Assembly: GCF_003363435.1 (NCBI RefSeq) | Contig: NZ_QRCT01000048.1 | Span: 42,775 to 106,774, forward strand | Origin: Anaerosacchariphilus polymeriproducens | GTDB taxonomy: Bacteria > Bacillota > Clostridia > Lachnospirales > Lachnospiraceae | Reading direction: 5' to 3' | Length of the DNA stretch: 64,000 nucleotides | Shown: positions 1-7,161 of the stretch, piece by piece | Numbering within the stretch: position 1 is the stretch's first letter | Layout: each line of letters starts with the position of its first letter | Made by a program: the position numbers and the translations under genes | Notes under the pieces: model-generated | Database searches by the model: none | What the model was told of the DNA's origin: nothing | The model's input: only the letters and a program-made list of their open reading frames with translations

Positions 1-2208
1 AAAGTTAGCATCATTCTTTTCTGGTGGCAAATAGATATAATTGTTATCACTCATATATTCATCAAGATTTAATGGATCCATTACTTGTTTATAGGCATCT
101 ATGATCATTTCAATTAATTTTTGAGGTTTATGTTTTGACTTTTGAATCTCGCAGTATTCTCCTACAAATTCATCTGGTATAGATATACATTTAGAACAAG
201 AACCGTTAGCTTCACAATGTTTACAGCCTCGTTCGTTTTCCATCATAACATATCTTTCATCATATCTATGAGTTATAATATTTACAGGTTCCTCTAAACT
301 ACCTAAAATTGTACCTGCGCTACATGTTTTGATATTATATTCCGAATCAATTACCATCCTACCATTTTTCCTAAAGGGACAATCTGCAGTCCATTTACAA
401 GAATCTTTAATAAAAACATTCATATATTGTACTCCTAATATGTTTCTAGGTAGTTTAATTTCTCCTCCATGTTTTATCCGTTCTAAAATTTTAGTATAAA
501 AAGAATAATCATCCCTTGTTTCAGTTTTCAATATCAGCATCGAATCTGCTAGTTCCGCATACCTTGTATATTCATACGACATATAATTATGAATTAATTC
601 ATTGAATAGTTTATAAACATATCTTAGTTCTATTTCCTTTATATTAGATTTTTCTATTCTTGACTTTGAACATGTAAAATCATTTACAGTTCTAATAATA
701 TAATCCGATGACAATATATGATGTTGATTTTCTGAATTCTCATGATAAAATAATACATACTTTCCTTTAAAATGTTTATTTTGAACATTCAAATTCTCAC
801 TACTTTTTCCTTCAAAAATAATCACCGAATCATTTCTCTCATTCAATCCCTTAAGCGAAGTTTCCATAAAATTTAAGTACATACGATTAGGAAGCGGTGG
901 TATCCCCTTAACATTATATGGATATTCTTTAACCTTTGCATTAACCGGATATGCAGAATTTTCATTGTGATTTATATTTGGTGCTTCAATTTTATAACCA
1001 TAACTCATGTAATCACGTGTTAAAGGAACTCCTGTATACAGTCGAATAATATTATGAAAATAATACTTTGGCCTTAATTCTCTTACCAACTCCATAGTTT
1101 TTATTCCATCTTCAAACGTCTCACCTGGTAGCCCAAGAATTATATTTATTGTATACTCTAAACCATAAGCCTGTGCACATTCAGCAAACCATCTAAATTT
1201 CTCAATATAATCCATTTCAACCTTTAATGATTCTTCATCAAAATTATCTAAACGTATTTTTCTTATTTTTTTAAGAATTTTAGGAGATGCTGATTCTAAA
1301 CCTATGCCCACATGATCTATACCTGCCTGTTTCATAAGCCTAATTAATTCGGAATCTAATTTATCAATACGAGTCTGAATCCAAAATTTTACACCTAGTT
1401 TCATAGAAATTATCTTCTTTAGTATTCTTTTAGCTCTTTCTTGGTTTAAAGTAAATGCATCATCCCAAATAGGTATCGGTTCTAGACTACCGTATTTTTT
1501 TGCAACTCTTGCAACTTTAGTTAGTTCAGCCAGAAATCTCTCTTCTGAATAAAATCGTACTCTCCACTCTGATGTAGTACTAAAACTGCAATAAATACAT
1601 TTATGATAGCATCCACGTGATGAAAATACCCCTATTTTAGTCATCATTCTTTCAGGCACAACACCCGTTAGAATTGGTGAAGGATACGAATTAATGTCCA
1701 ATACTTCATTGTTTGGTTCGAAAACTATATTATTTTTCTCTTTATCAAATGAAGCAATACCGGGAATTTTCTCATTTAATCGAAATTTATTGTTGCATTT
1801 CAAGAAGATCAATAATTTTTTAAGTGGTTCCTCACCTTCTCCAATTACAACAAAATCACAAATGTCATTTTTCAACAAATAATCTGCTGATTCTTCTTTA
1901 GCAATAGCGCCACCTATAATTATGGTACATTCAGGCTTATTATTTCGAATCTCATGTATAATAGATATAGTTACTTCTAAGGTATCGTCTGTAACACTAA
2001 AAGCGTAATTATTAGTGTTGTATGTTAAAAGTAGGTCGAAGTATTCATATAATGCCAATGGTTCTTCATGCAGTAAATGTTCTGTATTAAATCCATTGAA
2101 GCGCAAATAGCTCTGTAAATATGCAATACCCGGATGTGGGCGAGATACGATTTTTGAAAAGCTTACTTCTGGGCTTAAAAATATAATGTCTATATTACAT
2201 ATGTTCAC
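1..2208 (-). CDS. B12-binding-type radical SAM enzyme, probable peptide maturase (3' end off window)
   Basis: The frame is open from a GTG at 2208 (GGAG eight bases upstream) to the left edge, so at least 736 residues are present and the C-terminus is missing. Residues 1-150 look like a cobalamin-binding Rossmann domain (IIFLSPEV near the start, IIIGGA further on). The radical SAM cluster motif is GCYHKCIYC, with Cys200, Cys204 and Cys207. The C-terminal part holds Cys604, Cys610, Cys629 and then Cys662-x2-Cys665-x5-Cys671-x2-Cys674-x11-Cys686, which fits auxiliary iron-sulfur clusters of the SPASM kind. Such enzymes modify peptides or other natural products. The 23-codon gene directly upstream is the likely substrate. 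The radical SAM fold is certain; a role as RiPP maturase is inferred from the context. Confidence 0.8.
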   Translation of the reverse strand, partial: MNICNIDIIFLSPEVSFSKIVSRPHPGIAYLQSYLRFNGFNTEHLLHEEPLALYEYFDLLLTYNTNNYAFSVTDDTLEVTISIIHEIRNNKPECTIIIGGAIAKEESADYLLKNDICDFVVIGEGEEPLKKLLIFLKCNNKFRLNEKIPGIASFDKEKNNIVFEPNNEVLDINSYPSPILTGVVPERMMTKIGVFSSRGCYHKCIYCSFSTTSEWRVRFYSEERFLAELTKVARVAKKYGSLEPIPIWDDAFTLNQERAKRILKKIISMKLGVKFWIQTRIDKLDSELIRLMKQAGIDHVGIGLESASPKILKKIRKIRLDNFDEESLKVEMDYIEKFRWFAECAQAYGLEYTINIILGLPGETFEDGIKTMELVRELRPKYYFHNIIRLYTGVPLTRDYMSYGYKIEAPNINHNENSAYPVNAKVKEYPYNVKGIPPLPNRMYLNFMETSLKGLNERNDSVIIFEGKSSENLNVQNKHFKGKYVLFYHENSENQHHILSSDYIIRTVNDFTCSKSRIEKSNIKEIELRYVYKLFNELIHNYMSYEYTRYAELADSMLILKTETRDDYSFYTKILERIKHGGEIKLPRNILGVQYMNVFIKDSCKWTADCPFRKNGRMVIDSEYNIKTCSAGTILGSLEEPVNIITHRYDERYVMMENERGCKHCEANGSCSKCISIPDEFVGEYCEIQKSKHKPQKLIEMIIDAYKQVMDPLNLDEYMSDNNYIYLPPEKNDANF

Positions 2209-2234
2209 TTATACATCTCCTATCTTATTATATT

Positions 2235-2275
2235 AAAAAAACGACAGTACAAATCAAGTAAATAAACTGTCGCTT
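2235..2275 (-). terminator. Intrinsic terminator between peptide gene and radical SAM gene
   Basis: On the minus strand a stem with CGACAGT (2266-2272) and its complement (2242-2248) is followed by seven T residues. It lies 23 bases after the peptide stop codon and before the enzyme start. Partial termination here would give much more precursor than enzyme message, a common RiPP arrangement. Confidence 0.75.
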
Positions 2276-2297
2276 TTCTAATTTAATTGATTACATC

Positions 2298-2369
2298 TTA
2301 ACAGTCGTTGCTTTTTTTCTTTGACTGATTCGCAGATGTTGTTTTAACTTCTTTAATAACTAATTTCAT
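2298..2369 (-). CDS. 23-residue candidate RiPP precursor peptide
   Basis: This is a very short gene with an excellent ribosome binding site (AAGGAGGTG, 5 bases before ATG). The product starts MKLVIKEVKTT and ends SKKKSNDC, so its only cysteine is the last residue. It has no signal peptide or membrane segment. The N-terminal third is a mixed hydrophobic and charged leader-like stretch; the middle is rich in Thr, Ser, Asn and Gln, residues that radical SAM enzymes can crosslink to Cys. Position (upstream of a terminator and a radical SAM gene) and the strong translation signal argue that it is expressed. It is not recognised as a member of a named peptide family. Confidence 0.6.
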   Translation of the reverse strand: MKLVIKEVKTTSANQSKKKSNDC

Positions 2370-2746
2370 TCTTTCACCTCCTTACTAATATCTATTTTTC
2401 AACACTAACACACGCGAATGTACAAGTGTTAAAAACTACATAAAAGACGCAAACTGAAATATAAGTATTAATAGTATTTAATCGCTAAAATATAAAGCTA
2501 CTAATTTGTAATCAAATTCATATTGATGTTATTTTTTCAAGATAATCACTTCAGACAATTATAAAAGTTTTTTTAAATATAATTCTTTAATACATTATAA
2601 GTTATCTTTTTATATGTTAAACAATTTTTATTGTTTACTTGTTAATTTCACTCAAAGCATAATATATTATGTTAACACTTGTCAATATATTTTTTAGTAT
2701 TTATTTAATTATTAAACCAAATAATTCGACACCAATTGGCAAATAA
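2370..2746. other. AT-rich intergenic region upstream of the peptide gene
   Basis: No gene is supported here. It contains AACACT...AGTGTT inverted arms around 2401-2430, just upstream of the peptide gene's ribosome binding site. A minus-strand TTGACA (2680-2685) is followed by TATTAT at a short 15-base spacing (2659-2664). The hexamers could form the promoter of the peptide operon with a long leader, but the spacing makes this weak. Confidence 0.3.
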
Positions 2747-2938
2747 TTAAATCAAGAATGTATCTCCGACAGGAAAGAAAGAACTACCTTTCTGGCTAAA
2801 ACAAAGAAACGTAGCACTAAGATGATACGCTTCACTTGCTGCTGAGGCTATAACTTTTATGCACTCACTATCTATTTCATAAAGTTTTGATGCCTCCTCT
2901 ATTCTGATATATCGTTTAAAAATATTATCTGTACTAAT
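2747..2938 (-). pseudogene. Remnant of a small DUF6462-like helix-turn-helix protein
   Basis: A minus-strand open stretch without a start codon encodes KRYIRIEEASKLYEI followed by ASAASEAYHLS. This resembles the N-terminal half of the small DNA-binding proteins of mobile elements (pattern K-x-x-x-R-x-x-E-x-A-x-L-Y-S). After the motif the reading frame continues into unrelated sequence and stops. A broken leftover of a mobile element fits best. The family assignment is from memory of the motif. Confidence 0.35.
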
Positions 2939-3034
2939 TAATTAAGAAAAAGCGAACTAACAAAGAGGATTATTTGCTATGTCTAAAAATCTTTTCAATA
3001 GATGATAACATTAAAATTCCCTAACATCAGTTGA

Positions 3035-3061
3035 GGGGTGTGATTCAAAGAATCACACCCC
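3035..3061. repeat. Perfect 12-bp inverted repeat with 3-base loop
   Basis: Arms 3035-3046 and 3050-3061 are exact complements around AAA. There is no T-run on either side, so it is not a standard intrinsic terminator. It lies just beyond the terminator of the lipid kinase gene. Confidence 0.7.
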
Positions 3062-3079
3062 AACTATTGACACAGAGCC

Positions 3080-3108
3080 AAAAAAAAACGTACCACAAAG
3101 TGATACGT
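3080..3108 (-). terminator. Terminator of the lipid kinase operon
   Basis: A 9-bp stem (ACGTATCAC with GTGGTACGT, one G-T pair, loop TTT) is followed by nine T residues on the minus strand. It touches the stop codon of the kinase gene. Confidence 0.85.
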
Positions 3109-4022
3109 CAAATACTAGCTATTTTTTCTTTATTTCCTACCATTATTTCAAGTGCCTTATTCTCGTTTTCTATTTCTACAACCTCATGGTTACCCCCATA
3201 TTCTCCATCTAAAGTCCATGATATTGCAGTCTTTGAAGTTATCTTTATATGACTTGTTTTAAAGGAATATACACTTGCAGTATTGTCTACACGTAAAACT
3301 AATGAATTGATAATAGACTGTAATTCAATAGGGTTCGTTGGATTTTTAATTAGTGTAACTTCAAAAACGCCATCATCTAAATGCACATTTTTTCCTGTCA
3401 TATTCTTAAATCCACCTACTGAAGTAGAATTTGTTATCATTCCATAAATAAATTCATCTTCAATAACATTTCCTTCATATTCTACTTTCAATGAATAACT
3501 TTTTATAAAAGGAAGTCTTTTCACTCCTTCAAGTATATAAGCAACATGCCCCAACAAATTTTTGAAATCCTGATTTGTACTATACGAAACATCTGTAAAC
3601 AAGCCAAACGCTGCAATATATACAAAATAATCTTGATTGAACCTTCCAATATCACAATAAAAAGAATTTCCACCCACAGCAACCTGTGCTGCTTTTATCA
3701 TATTCTTTGGAATTTTTAAACTTGTCGCAAAATCATTGGTACTTCCTGATGGAATATATCCAATAGGAAACTTATTATTACTCTGCATCATGCCTGTAAT
3801 AATTTCATCCAAAGTACCATCACCACCGCTGCAAACTACTAAATCATAGTCTTTTGAATCATCTCGTGTCTTATTTAATCCGTCTTTAGGAGCCTGCGTT
3901 GGATATGTAACGACTTCATATCCTGCTTTTACAAAAATATCTAACAAATCTACTAGCTTATTTCTTATTAAAGATTTTCCGGCGTGTGGATTAAATATAA
4001 AAAGCAGTTTCTTTTTCTTCAT
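3108..4022 (-). CDS. Diacylglycerol/lipid kinase family protein (DagK/YegS type)
   Basis: The 304-residue protein has the DAGK catalytic fold: FNPHAGKS near residue 10 (nucleotide binding), CSGGDGTLDEII near residue 66 (the GGDGT motif) and PSGSTNDFA near residue 92. Length is typical for the family. Such cytosolic or membrane-associated kinases phosphorylate diacylglycerol or related lipids with ATP, recycling lipid to phosphatidic acid. It is the last gene of the murB-rapZ-whiA-HPr run, 19 bases after the HPr-like gene, and is followed directly by a strong terminator. The exact lipid substrate cannot be told from sequence. Confidence 0.9.
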   Translation of the reverse strand: MKKKKLLFIFNPHAGKSLIRNKLVDLLDIFVKAGYEVVTYPTQAPKDGLNKTRDDSKDYDLVVCSGGDGTLDEIITGMMQSNNKFPIGYIPSGSTNDFATSLKIPKNMIKAAQVAVGGNSFYCDIGRFNQDYFVYIAAFGLFTDVSYSTNQDFKNLLGHVAYILEGVKRLPFIKSYSLKVEYEGNVIEDEFIYGMITNSTSVGGFKNMTGKNVHLDDGVFEVTLIKNPTNPIELQSIINSLVLRVDNTASVYSFKTSHIKITSKTAISWTLDGEYGGNHEVVEIENENKALEIMVGNKEKIASI

Positions 4023-4041
4023 ATGCTCACCTATCTGTAAT

Positions 4042-4302
4042 CTATTGCTGTCTACCGCTTAAATAACTCTCAATTTCTTTTACCGCCTTCTCTTCATCAA
4101 CTCCGTCTGCTTCTACCATAATTTGTTCTCCCGAAGACAGACCCAGGGTCATCATTCCCATAATACTCTTTGCATTGATTCTTTTTCCTGCCACTTCAAA
4201 ATAAACACTGCTTTCAAATTGACTGGCTACTTGAACCAACATCGCTACCGGTCTTGCTTCCAAACCTGATACCAATTGAATCGTTACTGGTTGTTTAATC
4301 AT
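4042..4302 (-). CDS. Crh-like HPr-family protein lacking His15
   Basis: This 86-residue protein has the HPr fold pattern. The active-site segment reads SGLEARPVAM, so the catalytic His15 of HPr is Glu15. The regulatory segment INAKSIMGMMTLG keeps Ser46, the target of HPr kinase. Without His15 it cannot carry phosphate in the sugar PTS, but it could act as a Ser46-phosphorylated partner of CcpA, like Crh of Bacillus (which has Gln15). The position next to whiA and rapZ matches the Bacillus crh neighbourhood. It starts 15 bases after whiA. The regulatory role is inferred; the missing His is seen directly. Confidence 0.85.
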   Translation of the reverse strand: MIKQPVTIQLVSGLEARPVAMLVQVASQFESSVYFEVAGKRINAKSIMGMMTLGLSSGEQIMVEADGVDEEKAVKEIESYLSGRQQ

Positions 4303-4317
4303 AATTTCTCCTCCTTA

Positions 4318-5262
4318 CTATGCTCTAAATTCTTCTGCCAAATCACTTAGCTTACGCAATCTATGATTTACGCCCGATTTCCCAACTGGGGGATTCAGCA
4401 TTCCTCCGAGCTCTTTAAGTGTTGCTTCAGGAAATTCCAATCTAAGTTCTGCAATTGCTTTAAGACCATCTGGAATTCCATCAAACCCAATTTTTTCCTC
4501 TAGTAAACGTATATCTTGTATTTGCTTTACTGCTGCATTGACAGTTTTGTTTATATTCGCTGTCTCACAATTAACTTTCCTATTAACAGTATTTCTCATT
4601 TCTTTAAGTATTCGGACATTCTCCAATTCCATTAGTGCAATATGTGCTTCCATGACATTTAAAATATCTACAATCTGAGCACCTTCTTTTAAATATACCA
4701 CATAATATTTTTTTCTCTGAACAATTTTGGCATCCATTTGAAAAGAATTGATTATTTCTTGTAATTGCTCCGCTTTCTCAATTGTAGCACATACAATCTC
4801 AAAATGGTAGAATTTCTCTGGATCACTAATAGAACCAGTAGCTAGAAATGCTCCTCTTATAAAAGCTCTTCTACAACAGGATTTCTGTATGACCAAATTA
4901 TTGACCAATGACATCTCTTCTTTTATTTCAGAATTATCTCCTAACAGCTTTACTGCCTGTAGGACCATAATTGCTTCATCGTGATTCTTTACTGTTAAAA
5001 TATAAGTCCTGCTTTTATTTAAATAATTATTTCTTCGAATAGAAATTTCAGTATTTATATTAAATGTTTTTTTCAGCAATGTAAAGTACTTTCTTGCAAT
5101 TGCAACATTTTCTGTAAACATTTGAATGCGATATTCATCCTCAACAGATATTTGAACTTTTCCACACAAACTAATAATTGCTGCGATTTCTGCTATCTGG
5201 CAATGCCGTGCCTTACTTATCTGTCTTGATAACTCATCTTTCACCTGACTTGAAAATGACAT
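4318..5262 (-). CDS. whiA: DNA-binding protein WhiA
   Basis: At 314 residues this is full-length WhiA. The N-terminal part is a LAGLIDADG-like domain without nuclease function (CCRRAFIRGAFLATGS near residues 129-144). The C-terminal helix-turn-helix includes LKELGGMLNPPVGKSGVNHR. WhiA binds the nucleoid and influences division and, in actinobacteria, sporulation septation. It follows rapZ by 13 bases and precedes the Crh-like gene, the usual Firmicute order, except that glmR/yvcK, normally between rapZ and whiA, is missing. Confidence 0.95.
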   Translation of the reverse strand: MSFSSQVKDELSRQISKARHCQIAEIAAIISLCGKVQISVEDEYRIQMFTENVAIARKYFTLLKKTFNINTEISIRRNNYLNKSRTYILTVKNHDEAIMVLQAVKLLGDNSEIKEEMSLVNNLVIQKSCCRRAFIRGAFLATGSISDPEKFYHFEIVCATIEKAEQLQEIINSFQMDAKIVQRKKYYVVYLKEGAQIVDILNVMEAHIALMELENVRILKEMRNTVNRKVNCETANINKTVNAAVKQIQDIRLLEEKIGFDGIPDGLKAIAELRLEFPEATLKELGGMLNPPVGKSGVNHRLRKLSDLAEEFRA

Positions 5263-5275
5263 GGCTTCACCTCAA

Positions 5276-6154
5276 TTAAATTTTTTTTCTAAGGGCATCT
5301 TTTTCTATATCTCTATGTTCTATTTTTATTCCATACTCTGCGTCTTCTTTAAGCCTTTTAAAAAGCTCATTGGCGAGTGTTACAGAACGGTGCTTGCCTC
5401 CTGTGCACCCAATTCCAATAACCAGCTGATTCTTACCTTCCAGTATATAATTAGGAATTAAAAACTGTACCATGTCTTCAAGTTTCTTTAAAAATTCTTT
5501 GGCTGCATCAAATCCCATACAAAAATCTTGAACTTCTTTGTCATTCCCTGATTTATTCTTAAGTTCGTCTACATAGAAAGGATTCGGTAAGAATCTGACA
5601 TCAAATACTAAATCTGCATCACTTGGAATACCATATTTAAACCCAAAAGATAAAATTGTAATAAACAAGTTCTTGTACTCTTGATCATTCACAAATATTT
5701 TATCTAATTCAACTTTCAGTTCTCTGGTAAGTAATGAACTGGTATCAATGATATAATCTGCCTTCTTTTTCAAAAATTCCAGCCGGGCACGTTCTTCCCT
5801 GATTCCTTTATCAACACGTTCGCCTCCTGCCAGCGGATGACTTCGTCTCGTTTCCTTATACCTTTTGACCAAAACCTCATCTTTCGCATCCAAGAACAAT
5901 ATTTCAAAAGCACAACCCTTAATTGTCATATTCTCTAATACTTTCTCGACTTCACCTAATGATTGTCCACTTCGTATATCAATACCTAAAGCAACTTTAC
6001 TAATTTCACCATTTGGCACAAAAGATAACTCAGCAAATTTGTCAATAAATGAAATTGGTAGATTATCTACACAGAAATATCCTACATCTTCTAACATTTT
6101 CAAGGCGGTACTCTTACCGGCACCTGACATTCCAGTTAAAATTACAAACCTCAT
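5276..6154 (-). CDS. rapZ: RNase adapter/nucleotide-binding protein RapZ (YvcJ)
   Basis: The protein begins MRFVILTGMSGAGKST, with the P-loop GMSGAGKS, and contains the C-terminal signature IGIGCTGGKHRSV. It is 292 residues from this start. An ATG 27 bases further upstream is in frame, but the start at 6154 has GGAAGGTGAG at the right distance and the RBS sits on the murB stop codon. RapZ binds GTP/ATP and in enterobacteria controls GlmS through small RNA processing; in Firmicutes YvcJ affects competence. It lies between murB and whiA, probably one transcript. Confidence 0.93.
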   Translation of the reverse strand: MRFVILTGMSGAGKSTALKMLEDVGYFCVDNLPISFIDKFAELSFVPNGEISKVALGIDIRSGQSLGEVEKVLENMTIKGCAFEILFLDAKDEVLVKRYKETRRSHPLAGGERVDKGIREERARLEFLKKKADYIIDTSSLLTRELKVELDKIFVNDQEYKNLFITILSFGFKYGIPSDADLVFDVRFLPNPFYVDELKNKSGNDKEVQDFCMGFDAAKEFLKKLEDMVQFLIPNYILEGKNQLVIGIGCTGGKHRSVTLANELFKRLKEDAEYGIKIEHRDIEKDALRKKI

Positions 6155-6167
6155 AACCCTCACCTTC

Positions 6168-7079
6168 CTAAAATTCACCAAGTATTTTTATTTCTGTCTC
6201 CAGTTCCACTCCAAATTTAGTTCTTACTTCTTTTTTAATGTAATTTATTAATTCCAGCATATCACTGGCTTTTGCTTCTTTTCGATTAATTAAAAAACCA
6301 CAATGCTTCTGGGCAACTTGAGCATCACCTATCTGATATCCTCTTAGCCCTGCATCCATAATAAGCTTTCCGGCATAATGACCTTCCGGTCTTTTAAATG
6401 TACTCCCGGCACTGGGAAACTCTAAGGGCTGTTTCTCAATTCTTTGTATTTTCAAAGCAAGCATTCTTTGCTTTATATCTTCACGTTCACCTTGTTCCAG
6501 TTTTATCACACCTTCTAACACAATATAATTATGTTTTAAAATACAACTTGAACGATAATCCAGTTCCAATTCAGATTTAGACAATTTTTTTATGATTCCT
6601 TCTTGAGATAATACCGTTACACTCTCAATTATCTGCTTCATTTCACCACCGTAAGCACCTGCATTCATAACGACTGCTCCGCCAAACGTTCCCGGAATCC
6701 CTGACGCAAATTCAAATCCTGTTAACTGTTCCTCTAATGCCTTATTGGCAATCTGAGAGAGCATCGCTCCTGCTTGAACTGTAATTTTGGGTTTGTCTAT
6801 CTTTATTACACTCATATTTCGGCCTATTTCTATAATTAAGCCACGAAATCCTTTATCACCAACCAATAAGTTGCTTCCATTTCCAATGATATAATAAGGA
6901 AAATTTTCTTCCTTACAAAGTGCTAACAGTTCTGCAACTTCTTCTGCGTTTTTGGGCTGAACATAAATATCAGCGTTTCCCCCTATTCGAAAAGTAGTAT
7001 GCAGCTTCATAGGTTCATCCTGTTTAACTCCTGCTTTTCCTACAATTTCTTCTATCTGAACCAACATTTCTTCATTCAC
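6168..7079 (-). CDS. murB: UDP-N-acetylenolpyruvoylglucosamine reductase MurB
   Basis: This 303-residue flavoenzyme carries out the second step of UDP-MurNAc synthesis, reducing the enolpyruvyl group with NADPH. FAD-binding segments are visible (TTFRIGGNADIYV, YIIGNGSNLLV, GIPGTFGGAVVMNAGAYGG). The catalytic region is SAGSTFKRPEGHYAGKLI with the reactive Ser, and the C-terminal Glu lies in LETEIKILG. Length and motifs suit the Firmicute form. It heads the murB-rapZ-whiA-HPr-lipid kinase run. Confidence 0.96.
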   Translation of the reverse strand: MNEEMLVQIEEIVGKAGVKQDEPMKLHTTFRIGGNADIYVQPKNAEEVAELLALCKEENFPYYIIGNGSNLLVGDKGFRGLIIEIGRNMSVIKIDKPKITVQAGAMLSQIANKALEEQLTGFEFASGIPGTFGGAVVMNAGAYGGEMKQIIESVTVLSQEGIIKKLSKSELELDYRSSCILKHNYIVLEGVIKLEQGEREDIKQRMLALKIQRIEKQPLEFPSAGSTFKRPEGHYAGKLIMDAGLRGYQIGDAQVAQKHCGFLINRKEAKASDMLELINYIKKEVRTKFGVELETEIKILGEF

Positions 7080-7161
7080 AATTTATTCCTCACCTTTTGG
7101 CTATTATATTCATTACATAACAAAATATTCCCTACTATCATACAACAGCCCCCTCATTAAT

